From positions 62,001 through 126,000 of the forward strand of contig NZ_AUFG01000001.1 in NCBI RefSeq assembly GCF_000426385.1: a DNA stretch of 64,000 nt, in the 5' to 3' direction. The translations under genes were made by a program, and so were the position numbers. Below, piece after piece: positions 56,776 to 64,000 of the stretch. The notes beneath the pieces are model-generated. The model was given only the letters and a program-made list of their open reading frames with translations, did no database searches and was not told the origin of the DNA. Positions within the stretch are counted from its first letter, which is position 1, and every line of letters starts with the position of its first letter. The DNA is from Arsenicicoccus bolidensis DSM 15745. GTDB lineage: Bacteria; Actinomycetota; Actinomycetes; Actinomycetales; Dermatophilaceae.

Positions 56776-57474
56776 ATGGCTCAGCAGACGGACACCCGTG
56801 AGGACGGCCGCCGGACCTCGGTGCTCGTGGCCGACGACCACCCGATGTGGCTGGACGCGGTGGTGCGCGATCTCGACGACGCGGGCTACGAGGTCGTGGG
56901 CACGGCCAACGACGGGGCCGCCGCCGTGCGTCGCACCCTGGCGACACGACCCGACGTCCTCGTCCTCGACCTCAACATGCCGGGGCTGAGCGGGCAGGAG
57001 GTCTGTGCCCGGCTCGCTGAGGCCGGCATCGCGACCCGCGTGCTCATCCTCACCGCCAGCGGTGAGCAGCAGGACGTCCTCGACGCCATCAAGGCCGGGG
57101 CCACGGGCTACCTGCTGAAGTCCACCGGCCGCACGGAGTTCCTCGCCGCGGTCCAGGCGACGGCGCAGGGCAGGGCCAGCTTCACACCCGGGCTCGCCGG
57201 CCTGGTGCTGGGGGAGTACCGCCGCCTCGCCACCCGCTCCGAGCGAGACCCCGAGCCGGGATCGGCGCCGGTGCCCGAGCTGACCGCGCGAGAGGTCGAG
57301 GTGCTGCGCCTGGTCGCGACGGGCATGTCCTACAAGGACATCGCGGCCGAGCTGACGATCAGCCACCGCACGGTGCAGAACCACGTCCAGAACACCCTGA
57401 CCAAGCTGCAGCTGCACAACCGGGTGCAGCTGGTGCGCTACGCCATCGACCAGGGGCTCGACGGCCCGGCCTGA
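56776..57474 (+). CDS. LuxR/NarL-family response regulator
   Basis: A 232-residue regulator. The receiver has acidic residues D20-D21, phospho-acceptor D65 (VLVLDLNMPG), T in ILTASG and K in YLLKSTGR. The C-terminal helix-turn-helix is LTAREVEVLRLVATGMSYKDIAAELTISHRTVQNHV. It is the partner of the MacS-type kinase upstream, with one base between the genes. The regulon is unknown. Confidence 0.93.
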   Translation: MAQQTDTREDGRRTSVLVADDHPMWLDAVVRDLDDAGYEVVGTANDGAAAVRRTLATRPDVLVLDLNMPGLSGQEVCARLAEAGIATRVLILTASGEQQDVLDAIKAGATGYLLKSTGRTEFLAAVQATAQGRASFTPGLAGLVLGEYRRLATRSERDPEPGSAPVPELTAREVEVLRLVATGMSYKDIAAELTISHRTVQNHVQNTLTKLQLHNRVQLVRYAIDQGLDGPA

Positions 57475-57496
57475 CTCGCCTCAGGAGGTCGAGCCT

Positions 57497-57548
57497 GAAG
57501 ATCAGGTCAGAAGGCCGGGTCAGAAGATCAGGTCAGAAGGTCGGGAAG
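57497..57548. repeat. 26-bp tandem repeat, two copies
   Basis: GAAGATCAGGTCAGAAGG followed by YCGGG and 3 bases, at 57497-57522 and 57523-57548. It lies between the convergent response regulator and DUF1028 genes; the second copy contains the DUF1028 stop codon. Confidence 0.8.
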
Positions 57549-58390
57549 CGCTCGCTCGTCTGCTCCGGGGGCAGGGTCTGCTCGCGCAGCACCTGGAGCA
57601 CGCGGGCGTCGATGCCCTCGGGCGTCAGGCGCATCTCGAGGTTCTCCATGGCGCCCCACGCGTCCAGCGCGGTGGGGACGTCGCCGGCGTAGCCGAGACG
57701 CTCCAGCCGCTCGCGCACGTCCTCGAGCAGCGGTCCCTCGAGGGGCAGGACCTTGGTGGGTCGGCCGAAGTGCAGCTCGTTGAGCGCCACGAGGCGGTGC
57801 AGCTCCTGGACGGGCTGCGGGTGGTCGTCGACCCGCAGGTCGGCCAGGACGCCGCAGGCGTCGTAGCCCGCGCCGGGGTAGGTCGCGTAGACGCCGGCGC
57901 TCTGGCGGCCCCGACGGTCCCCGCCGGCGCGGTCGCCCGCGAGGAGGGTCTCGACCAGCCGGTCGACGAAGGGCAGGTGCGCACCCTCGAGCCAGGTGCG
58001 CTCCATCGAGGTGATGACCTCCTCGCCCGTGAGGATGTTGCCCTGGATCGCGTAGCCGCCGTCCGCGTCGCGCCCGGCGACGCCGCCGCACCAGGGGACG
58101 CAGTCCGCGCCGGTGAAGGTGACCTGGCTGGCCGAGCCCACGATGCCGACCTGGCGGGTGGACGTCTGGGAATCCTCCCCGGTGATGGCCGTCAGGGCCT
58201 CGTCGGCGGTGCGCCCCTCCTCGAGCCGGTCCAGCGCCGCCACGCGGTAGCCGGCGTTGGCCAGCGCCTGGCTGGCGACGGCGCCGACACCCGGGCGCAC
58301 CATCGCCACCGGTCCGCTGGCGGCGAGGAACCTGCTCGCGACGGCGACGCCGTAGGCATCTCCGACGTTGGCCACGATCGAGAATGTCAT
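57533..58390 (-). CDS. DUF1028 Ntn-hydrolase-like protein
   Basis: A 285-residue DUF1028 family protein. The N-terminal Ntn-hydrolase-like domain has MTFSIVANVGDAYGVAVASRF, the VRPGVGAVASQALAN block, GRQVGIV and GYAIQGNILTG. The N-terminal Thr/Ser is the presumed nucleophile position. A C-terminal region of about 70 residues follows (FGRPTKVLPLEGPLLEDVRERL), a peptidoglycan-binding-like extension in some relatives. Activity is not established. The start is ATG 58390, with TAGGGT 6 bases upstream. Confidence 0.85.
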   Translation of the reverse strand: MTFSIVANVGDAYGVAVASRFLAASGPVAMVRPGVGAVASQALANAGYRVAALDRLEEGRTADEALTAITGEDSQTSTRQVGIVGSASQVTFTGADCVPWCGGVAGRDADGGYAIQGNILTGEEVITSMERTWLEGAHLPFVDRLVETLLAGDRAGGDRRGRQSAGVYATYPGAGYDACGVLADLRVDDHPQPVQELHRLVALNELHFGRPTKVLPLEGPLLEDVRERLERLGYAGDVPTALDAWGAMENLEMRLTPEGIDARVLQVLREQTLPPEQTSERFPTF

Positions 58391-58396
58391 GCGTCG

Positions 58397-58402
58397 ACCC
58401 TA
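58397..58402 (-). promoter_or_regulatory. leaderless -10 box for DUF1028 gene
   Basis: TAGGGT on the minus strand ends 6 bases before ATG 58390. Confidence 0.55.
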
Positions 58403-58470
58403 ACGGCTGGGGGAGTCAGCGGCGCGGCGCCCGTGATGCGGACGCGTCCGGGCGGGGACGTCGCGGGCCC

Positions 58471-58476
58471 TAGGCT
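58471..58476 (+). promoter_or_regulatory. leaderless -10 box for aroG
   Basis: TAGGCT ends 7 bases before GTG 58484. Confidence 0.55.
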
Positions 58477-58483
58477 GGGGCGC

Positions 58484-59839
58484 GTGAGTACCGAACCCGC
58501 TCCCGAGCTCCTGACTGCCCTCGACGCGTGGCGCGACCTGCCCGCCGCCCAGCAGCCGTCGTGGCCCGAGGGGTCCGGCCTGGACGCGGCGGTCGACACG
58601 CTCCGCTCGATGCCGCCGCTGGTGTTCGCCGGCGAGTGCGACCAGCTGACCGACCGGCTGGCGTCGGCCGCCCGTGGCGAGGCCTTCGTGCTCCAGGGCG
58701 GCGACTGCGCCGAGACCTTCGCCTACGCCACGGCGGACAACATCCGGGACCGGGTCAAGACCCTCCTGCAGATGGCCGCGGTCCTCACCTACGGCGCCAG
58801 CGTGCCGGTCGTCAAGATCGGCCGTATGGCGGGGCAGTACACCAAGCCCCGGTCCTCGGACTCCGAGACGCGGGGTGACGTCACGCTCCCGGCCTACCGC
58901 GGTGACATGGTCAACGACTTCGAGTTCACGCCGGACTCGCGGCGGCCCGACCCGCAGCGCATGGTCCGGGGCTACCACGCCAGCGCTGCGACGCTGAACC
59001 TCGTGCGGGCCTTCACCACCGGCGGGTTCGCCGACCTGCGTCACGTCCACGCGTGGAACCGCGGGTTCTCCGCCAACGCCGAGTACGCCCGCTACGAGTC
59101 CATGGCGCGCGACATCGACAAGGCGATGCGGTTCATGCTGGCCTGCGGCGCCGACTTCGACGCCATGCGGTCCGTGGAGTTCTTCGCCAGCCACGAGGCC
59201 CTGCTGCTGGAGTACGAACGCGCCCTCACGCGCATCGACCACCGCACGGGCGTGGCCTACGACACCAGCGGCCACATGGTGTGGATCGGCGAGCGCACCC
59301 GCCAGCTCGACGGCGCCCACCTGGACTTCGTCTCGCACATCCGCAACCCGATCGGGGTCAAGCTCGGGCCGACGACGACCGGCGACGACGTCATGGCGAT
59401 CGTCGACAAGGTCGACGCCGAGCGCCGTCCCGGCCGCCTGACCTTCATCACGCGGATGGGCGCCGGCACGATCCGCGAGGCGCTCCCCCCGATCGTCGAG
59501 CGGGTTAAGCAGGAGGGCGTCCAGGTCACCTGGGTGACCGACCCCATGCACGGCAACACCCACACGAGCGCGAGCGGCTACAAGACGCGTGACTTCGACG
59601 ACGTGGTCGACGAGGTGCGGGGCTTCTTCGAGGTCCACGCCGACCTCGGCACCATCCCCGGCGGCATGCACGTCGAGCTCACGGGCAACGACGTCACCGA
59701 GTGCACCGGCGGCTCGATCCGCATCGAGGACGCCGACCTGTCCTCGCGCTACGAGACCGTGTGCGACCCCCGGCTCAACCACCAGCAGAGCCTGGAGCTG
59801 GCCTTTCTCGTCGCCGAGATGCTCGCCCAGCGGTCCTGA
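58484..59839 (+). CDS. aroG: class II 3-deoxy-D-arabino-heptulosonate 7-phosphate synthase
   Basis: A 451-residue class II (plant/AroAII-type) DAHP synthase, the first step of the shikimate pathway, condensing PEP and erythrose 4-phosphate. Metal/PEP-site blocks: FVLQGGDCAETFA, KIGRMAGQYTKPRSS, RGFSANAEYARYE, VEFFASHEALLLEYE, GVKLGPTTTG, ITRMGAG and WVTDPMHGNTH. Length matches M. tuberculosis Rv2178c. The upstream frame is antisense to DUF1028; GTG 58484 is leaderless. Confidence 0.96.
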   Translation: MSTEPAPELLTALDAWRDLPAAQQPSWPEGSGLDAAVDTLRSMPPLVFAGECDQLTDRLASAARGEAFVLQGGDCAETFAYATADNIRDRVKTLLQMAAVLTYGASVPVVKIGRMAGQYTKPRSSDSETRGDVTLPAYRGDMVNDFEFTPDSRRPDPQRMVRGYHASAATLNLVRAFTTGGFADLRHVHAWNRGFSANAEYARYESMARDIDKAMRFMLACGADFDAMRSVEFFASHEALLLEYERALTRIDHRTGVAYDTSGHMVWIGERTRQLDGAHLDFVSHIRNPIGVKLGPTTTGDDVMAIVDKVDAERRPGRLTFITRMGAGTIREALPPIVERVKQEGVQVTWVTDPMHGNTHTSASGYKTRDFDDVVDEVRGFFEVHADLGTIPGGMHVELTGNDVTECTGGSIRIEDADLSSRYETVCDPRLNHQQSLELAFLVAEMLAQRS

Positions 59840-59872
59840 GCCCCACCTGGGTGATGTGAGAGAGTTCGTCCC

Positions 59873-60454
59873 ATGCCTCGGACCGAGCCGCGCACCGTGC
59901 CCCCCGGGCAACGGCTCGTCGCCGAGCTCCCGGTGCAGCACTACGGGCGCGTCCCGGCGCTCTCGCCCGAGACATGGACGTTGTCCGTCGTCGGCGAGAC
60001 GGCCGGGCCCGAGCGGGTCCTGACCTGGGACGACCTGCAGCAGCTGCCGCGCGACGCGATCGTGGCCGACCAGCACTGCGTGTCCAAGCTGACCAGCCAG
60101 GACGTCGTCTGGGAGGGCGTGCTGGTGCGCCACGTCGTCGACCTCGCACCCCCGGCCGATGGGGTCGGGCACGTCCTCGTCTCGGCGACCTACGGCTACA
60201 GCGCCAGCCTGCCGCTCGACGACCTCGTGTCGCCGCGCTCGCTCCTCGCCACGCACCGCAACGGTGAGCCCCTGTCCGCCGAGCGCGGGGGGCCGGTGCG
60301 CCTGGTCGTGCCGCACCTCTATGGCTACAAGGGCCCCAAGTGGATCGGCGAGATCGCCTACCTGCGCGAGCCGGGCCGCGGCTTCTGGGAGCAGCGCGGC
60401 TATCACCTGGTGGGCGACGTATGGCGCCAGGAGCGGTACGCCTACCAAGAATGA
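59873..60454 (+). CDS. molybdopterin-dependent oxidoreductase domain protein (sulfite-oxidase-like)
   Basis: A 193-residue protein made only of the Oxidored_molyb domain (YedY/sulfite-oxidase fold). The presumed Mo-ligand cysteine is C69 in VADQHCVSKL. The end keeps RLVVPHLYGYKGPKWIGEIAYL. No Tat or Sec signal and no haem or dimerisation domain are present, so it is cytoplasmic and short. Substrate unknown. It lies 33 bases behind aroG but in an unrelated pathway. Confidence 0.85.
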   Translation: MPRTEPRTVPPGQRLVAELPVQHYGRVPALSPETWTLSVVGETAGPERVLTWDDLQQLPRDAIVADQHCVSKLTSQDVVWEGVLVRHVVDLAPPADGVGHVLVSATYGYSASLPLDDLVSPRSLLATHRNGEPLSAERGGPVRLVVPHLYGYKGPKWIGEIAYLREPGRGFWEQRGYHLVGDVWRQERYAYQE

Positions 60455-60487
60455 GTGTGACCGCGTGACCGCCAGACCGTGTCGCCC

Positions 60488-60551
60488 CATGACCGAGCAG
60501 CTGCACGACCGAGCAGCTGAAGGACCGAGTCGCTGCCTGACCGGGCGGCTG
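60488..60551. repeat. 16-bp tandem repeat, four copies
   Basis: CATGACCGAGCAGCTG, CACGACCGAGCAGCTG, AAGGACCGAGTCGCTG and CCTGACCGGGCGGCTG lie head to tail in the 108-base gap between the convergent sulfite-oxidase-like and EamA genes. Confidence 0.85.
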
Positions 60552-60562
60552 TGCGGGTCGCG

Positions 60563-61495
60563 TCACGGCTCGTGGTGCAGTGCCTCCAGCGGCGGGTCGT
60601 CCGCCGAGCGACCACGGCGACCCGCGAGCTCGACGACATACATCGCGGCCAGGACCAGCCCGCCGCCGAGGACCATGCGCGAGGTGGCCGACTCGCCGCC
60701 GAGCGTGACCGCGAAGCCCGCGGCGAACACGGGCTCGAGCGTCATGACGATCGCGGCGCGGCTGGCGCTCAGGTGCGCCTGGGCCCAGGTCTGCGCCCAC
60801 AGCGCGCCGGCGCCGGCGACGACCGCCATGTAGACCACGGCCCACCACGCGGCGGGGGTCGGGGGCAGGCGCACGCCGTCGACGGCCGCCGTGACGGTGC
60901 ACCCCACGGCGAGGGCGATCATCTGGACGGTCGCCAGTGCCGTGGCGAGCTCGGCGGTGGAGTACCTCCCCACCCCGAGGATGTGGATGGCGTAGACCGC
61001 GGCGCACGCCAGCGTCAGGGCCTCGCCGAGACCGACCGCAGACGCCACGTCACCGAGGGACAGGACGGCGAGACCGGCGACGGAGAGCACGACGGCGACC
61101 CAGGTGGGTCGTCCGACCCGCTCGCGCAGCAGGATCGCTCCGAGGACGGGGGTGAGGACGACGTACAGACCGGTGATGAAGCCGGACCGCGACGCGGCGG
61201 TGTGGGCGAGCCCCACGGTCTGCAGGACCTGCGCCAGGGCGTAGACGAGGCCGAGCAGCCCGCCGGCCATCCAGGCGCGTCGGTCCAGGGCCCGCAGGCT
61301 GCGGCCGAAGAGCAGGAGCAGGCAGACGGCGGCGATGGTGAACCGGACGGCCAGGAAGTCCACGGCGTCCATGGAGTCGAGCAGGTCGTGGATGAGGTAG
61401 AACGTCGAGCCCCAGACGGCGGTGACCGCCACGAGGGCGAGCGTGGCGAGGCCCGAGCGCGGTGCGACCGAGGGCCGCGGGGGAGCCACGGCCAC
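60563..61495 (-). CDS. EamA/DMT-superfamily transporter
   Basis: A 310-residue ten-helix protein of two EamA repeats. Repeat 1 begins ALVAVTAVWGSTFYLIHDLL and ends GRPTWVAVVLSVAGLAVLSL. Repeat 2 begins GEALTLACAAVYAIHILGVG and ends GGGLVLAAMYVVELAG. The WGSTF and SRSGFITGLYVVLTPV patterns are typical of metabolite or amino-acid exporters in the family. The cargo is unknown. GTG 61495 immediately follows the kinase stop, so the two are co-transcribed. Confidence 0.9.
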   Translation of the reverse strand: MAVAPPRPSVAPRSGLATLALVAVTAVWGSTFYLIHDLLDSMDAVDFLAVRFTIAAVCLLLLFGRSLRALDRRAWMAGGLLGLVYALAQVLQTVGLAHTAASRSGFITGLYVVLTPVLGAILLRERVGRPTWVAVVLSVAGLAVLSLGDVASAVGLGEALTLACAAVYAIHILGVGRYSTAELATALATVQMIALAVGCTVTAAVDGVRLPPTPAAWWAVVYMAVVAGAGALWAQTWAQAHLSASRAAIVMTLEPVFAAGFAVTLGGESATSRMVLGGGLVLAAMYVVELAGRRGRSADDPPLEALHHEP

Positions 61496-63409
61496 TCAGA
61501 CCACGACGACCGTGACGGTGCTTCCCTTGGGCGCGCGACCGCCGGAGGGGCGCTGCTGGGACACCAGCCCGAACACCTCGCCCAGCGGGGCGGACACCCG
61601 GACCTGGAAGCCGGCGGCCTTGAGCGCGGCGACCGCGTCGTCCTTGCTCCGTCCCCGCACCGACGGCACGGCCACCAGCTCCGGGCCCTTGGACAGCGTC
61701 ACCGTGACGGTGTCGCCCTTGAAGAGCGTGCCGCTCGCGGGGCTGTGCTGCGTCACGGACCCCTCGGGCACCGTGGTGGAGTAGACGCGGTCGGGCGCCT
61801 CGGCATAGGTCAGGCCCGCCGCCGTGAGGGCGGTGCGCGCCTCGGCGGAGGTGCGTCCGGCGAGGGCGGGGACGGGGATGGGCTGACGACCCTTGCTGAC
61901 GACGAGGGCGACCTTGGTGAGCGGCTTCAGCGAGGCGCCGGCCGCGGGGTCCGTGGAGACGACCTGGCCGGCCGGCACCTGCTCGTCGTGGGCCTCGGTG
62001 ACCGCGCCGACGGACAGGCGGGTGTCCTTGAGGGCCTGCCGCGCCGCGTCCACCGGGGTGCCCCGGACCTGCGGCACCTGGTAGCGCTCGGGCCCGCGGC
62101 TCACGACGAGGGTGACGTCGTCGGTGCGGTGCAGGGCCGTGCCCTCGCCCGGCGACGCCTGGATGACCGACCCGCGCGGGACCCGCTCGTCGTAGGTCTC
62201 CTCGATGGCGGCGTCCAGGTGGGCGGCCGCGAGCCTCGACTGGGCGTCGGCGAGGGCGAGGCCCTGCAGGGCAGGCACGGTGGTGGAGGCACCGGGGCCC
62301 TGGGTGAGGTACCACGCGCCACCGCCCCCCAGCAGGACCAGGAACGCCAGCAGGGGGAGGAGCAGGCGCAGCCGGCGCCGGCGGGGGGCTGCTGACGGAG
62401 AGGCGGCGCCGCGCGTGGCGCCGACGGGGTCGCGGTGCTGCACCGGGGTGGGGATCGGTCGGGCGGACCCGGTTGCGCCGGAGCGCGGTATGGCGACCGT
62501 CGGGGTCGCCCTGGCCGCGGAGGCCTCCGGCTCGCGGGGCCGGGCGTCGAGGTCGTCGGGGGAGAGCTCCGCCCGCACCTCGCGCAGCCGCTCGGCCAGG
62601 GCGGCGCCGTCAGCGGGACGCTCCCCGGCGTCGCGGTGCGTGGCCCAGGCGACCACCTCGTCGAGCGCGGCGGGCACGCTGGGGACGACGTCGCTCGGGG
62701 CCGTGATGCTGCCGTGCACGTGCTGGTAGGCGACGTGGATCGGGGACTCGCCCTCGTAGGCCTTCTGACCGGTCAAGAGCTCGTAGAGGATCAGGCCGGT
62801 CGCGTAGACGTCGCTGCGCGCGTCGGCGATGCCCCGCTCGACCTGCTCGGGGGACAGGTAGGACACCGTGCCGAGGATCGTGCTGCTGGCGGCGGTGACG
62901 GTCTGAGCGGTGACGGCACGGGCCAGGCCGAAGTCGGCCACCTTGACGCGGCCGTCGTCACGGATGATGACGTTCTCGGGCTTGACGTCGCGGTGGATGA
63001 TCCCGGCCCGGTGGGCCACGCCGAGCGCCTCGGCCAGGGGCACGACCAGGTCGAGGGCGGCACGAACCGTGAGGGGAGCCTCGGCGTGGACGACCTCGCG
63101 CAGGGTGCGACCCGGCACCAGCTCCATGACGAGGAACATGTCGTCATGGTCGATGCCCTGGTCGAACACCGCCACGATGCGCGGGTCGTTGAGGCGGGCC
63201 GCGGACCTCGCCTCGCGCTGGAACCTCGAGGTGAACGACTCGTCGTCGGTCAGCCCACGCCGCAGGATCTTGACGGCGACCTCACGGTCGAGGCGCTCGT
63301 CCAGGCCCTCCCACACGGACGCCATACCGCCGTCGGCGATGTGCCGGACCAGGCGATAACGCCCGTCCAGCACACGCCCGGGCGCGGTCACGTCGGTGGG
63401 TCGAGGCAC
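61496..63409 (-). CDS. PASTA-domain serine/threonine protein kinase
   Basis: A 637-residue Hanks-type kinase. The kinase domain (residues ~16-275) has the G-loop IADGGMASVW, K47 (VAVKIL), HRDVKPENVI and DFGLARAV, then SYLSPEQ. A linker with one transmembrane helix (LLLPLLAFLVLLGGGGAWYL) follows. Four extracellular PASTA domains (about 65 residues each; residues ~370-637) bind muropeptides/lipid II. The place matches mycobacterial pknL (Rv2176), but four PASTA repeats are PknB-like, so I give no symbol. It starts at GTG 63409, leaderless. Confidence 0.94.
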   Translation of the reverse strand: MPRPTDVTAPGRVLDGRYRLVRHIADGGMASVWEGLDERLDREVAVKILRRGLTDDESFTSRFQREARSAARLNDPRIVAVFDQGIDHDDMFLVMELVPGRTLREVVHAEAPLTVRAALDLVVPLAEALGVAHRAGIIHRDVKPENVIIRDDGRVKVADFGLARAVTAQTVTAASSTILGTVSYLSPEQVERGIADARSDVYATGLILYELLTGQKAYEGESPIHVAYQHVHGSITAPSDVVPSVPAALDEVVAWATHRDAGERPADGAALAERLREVRAELSPDDLDARPREPEASAARATPTVAIPRSGATGSARPIPTPVQHRDPVGATRGAASPSAAPRRRRLRLLLPLLAFLVLLGGGGAWYLTQGPGASTTVPALQGLALADAQSRLAAAHLDAAIEETYDERVPRGSVIQASPGEGTALHRTDDVTLVVSRGPERYQVPQVRGTPVDAARQALKDTRLSVGAVTEAHDEQVPAGQVVSTDPAAGASLKPLTKVALVVSKGRQPIPVPALAGRTSAEARTALTAAGLTYAEAPDRVYSTTVPEGSVTQHSPASGTLFKGDTVTVTLSKGPELVAVPSVRGRSKDDAVAALKAAGFQVRVSAPLGEVFGLVSQQRPSGGRAPKGSTVTVVVV

Positions 63410-63415
63410 CGTTCG

Positions 63416-63421
63416 ATCCTA
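63416..63421 (-). promoter_or_regulatory. leaderless -10 box for the PASTA kinase
   Basis: TAGGAT on the minus strand ends 6 bases before GTG 63409. Confidence 0.5.
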
Positions 63422-63442
63422 GGCGGGGGAGCCTCCCCGACC

Positions 63443-64000
63443 TCACATCCGGGACCGGTGTGCCTTGACGGAGGCGACGTAGCGGTGGGTCTCGCGGTAC
63501 ATCCCGCGCTTCTTGACCGAGGGGAGCCCCTGGTAGTAGGCGCCGATGGCCGCGTCCTCGCTGCCGGCGGTCGCCTGGAGCTGCTTGAGGATGACGACCC
63601 CGGCCGTGACGTTGTCGCGGGCGTCGCCGAGGTCGAGTCGGCGGCCTGCGAGCGACGAGGCCCAGCGGGCGTTGGCGGGCATCACCTGCATGGTGCCCCT
63701 CGCGCCGACGTGGGACGTGACGTCCTGGCGCCACCCGGACTCCTGGAGCCCGACGGCGAGCGCGAGCCGCCGGTCGACGCCGTGCTCGTCGGCCACCTGC
63801 TCGATGAGGGCGCGGACCTGGGCCTTCTGCGTCCCGGCAGCGGCAGGTGGGGACGTGCGGGCGGTGGCCCTGGCGACGGGTGCCTTGCTCGTGGGGGCCT
63901 TGGACGGGGGTGCCGTGCGCGTGGGGGCCGTGGTCGCGGGAGCCTGGCGACGTCCGGCCTGGGCGTCGGTGCCGGCCGCGGGGATCACGAGCCGCTGGCC
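63443..64000 (-). CDS. LysM/lytic transglycosylase protein, N-terminus beyond window
   Basis: At least 186 residues, cut at the N-terminus by the window edge. The first visible residues GQRLVIPAAG are the end of a LysM peptidoglycan-binding domain. A Thr/Ala/Pro/Lys-rich linker follows (APTSKAPVARATARTSPPAA). The SLT-like domain begins QKAQVRALIEQVADEHGVD and has the catalytic Glu in AVGLQESGW, then ARGTMQVMPANARWA and GAYYQGLPSVKKRG. It cleaves peptidoglycan glycan strands. Its neighbour is the PASTA kinase, another cell-wall-sensing protein. Confidence 0.88.
   Translation of the reverse strand, partial: GQRLVIPAAGTDAQAGRRQAPATTAPTRTAPPSKAPTSKAPVARATARTSPPAAAGTQKAQVRALIEQVADEHGVDRRLALAVGLQESGWRQDVTSHVGARGTMQVMPANARWASSLAGRRLDLGDARDNVTAGVVILKQLQATAGSEDAAIGAYYQGLPSVKKRGMYRETHRYVASVKAHRSRM

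Overview
The window is very GC-rich, gene-dense DNA from an actinomycete. The combination of an actinobacterial bcc-aa3 respiratory locus, a DUF222/HNH gene, PafBC-type damage promoters and many leaderless start codons points to a Micrococcales member close to the Intrasporangiaceae/Dermatophilaceae. That placement is inference; there is no rRNA here. There is no tRNA, IS element, prophage or CRISPR array that I can see, and no stretch longer than 300 bases lacks a gene. From about 27 kb on, the gene set resembles the conserved Mycobacterium tuberculosis block around Rv2176-Rv2206 (DUF3043, glycerate kinase, IscA-like, adenosine kinase-like, ctaC/ctaF, qcrCAB-ctaE, trpD, DEDDh-UvrC-like protein, fadD15, plsC, aroG, PASTA kinase), so it is chromosomal core with lineage-specific insertions.

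Layout. 1-8.4 kb: a truncated membrane protein, a decayed lysX (one-base frameshift plus an in-frame TAG), a zinc-less quinone oxidoreductase with a coupled methyltransferase, a DinB/DUF664 protein and a DUF222-HNH nuclease. 9.1-24.8 kb: cobalamin biosynthesis in two divergent operons. Leftward is cobG-cobH-cobIJ. Rightward, behind a cobalamin riboswitch, is cobN-chlID-cobO-cobB-cobC-bluB/cobT-cobA, with nearly every stop and start overlapping. 24.8-32.3 kb: a serine hydrolase, a methyltransferase with a DUF3043 membrane protein, peptide deformylase with glycerate kinase, an ErpA/IscA-type Fe-S protein, a PfkB sugar kinase and Aat.

32.4-43.9 kb: aerobic respiration. ctaC-ctaD-ctaF run rightward and ctaE-qcrC-qcrA-qcrB leftward, together encoding the bc1-aa3 supercomplex. 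A lipoprotein L,D-transpeptidase and a small zincin lie between them. A receiver-domain gene with trpD and a stand-alone Lrp/AsnC effector domain follow. 43.9-47.5 kb: a DEDDh-exonuclease/GIY-YIG protein and a 77-residue cysteine-rich protein are divergently transcribed, and both are preceded by exact PafBC-type DNA-damage promoters. 47.6-64 kb: an acyl-CoA ligase, an SRPBCC protein with two ROK glucokinases and an EEP-family protein, an esterase, plsC with a MacS-type two-component system, DUF1028, class II DAHP synthase, a sulfite-oxidase-like protein, an EamA transporter, a four-PASTA protein kinase and the C-terminal part of a LysM/transglycosylase protein that runs off the window.

Three signals deserve attention. 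(1) Three exact copies of TGTCRGTG-N8-TANNNT link the exonuclease/GIY-YIG gene, the cysteine-rich miniprotein and the DUF222-HNH nuclease into a predicted PafBC damage regulon. (2) At least 16 genes have a TANNNT-like box ending 6-8 bases before the start codon, the signature of leaderless mRNAs, and this resolves several start codons. (3) Short tandem repeats recur: in-frame periods (12, 15, 18) inside genes, and 9, 11, 16 and 26 bp at convergent gene ends.
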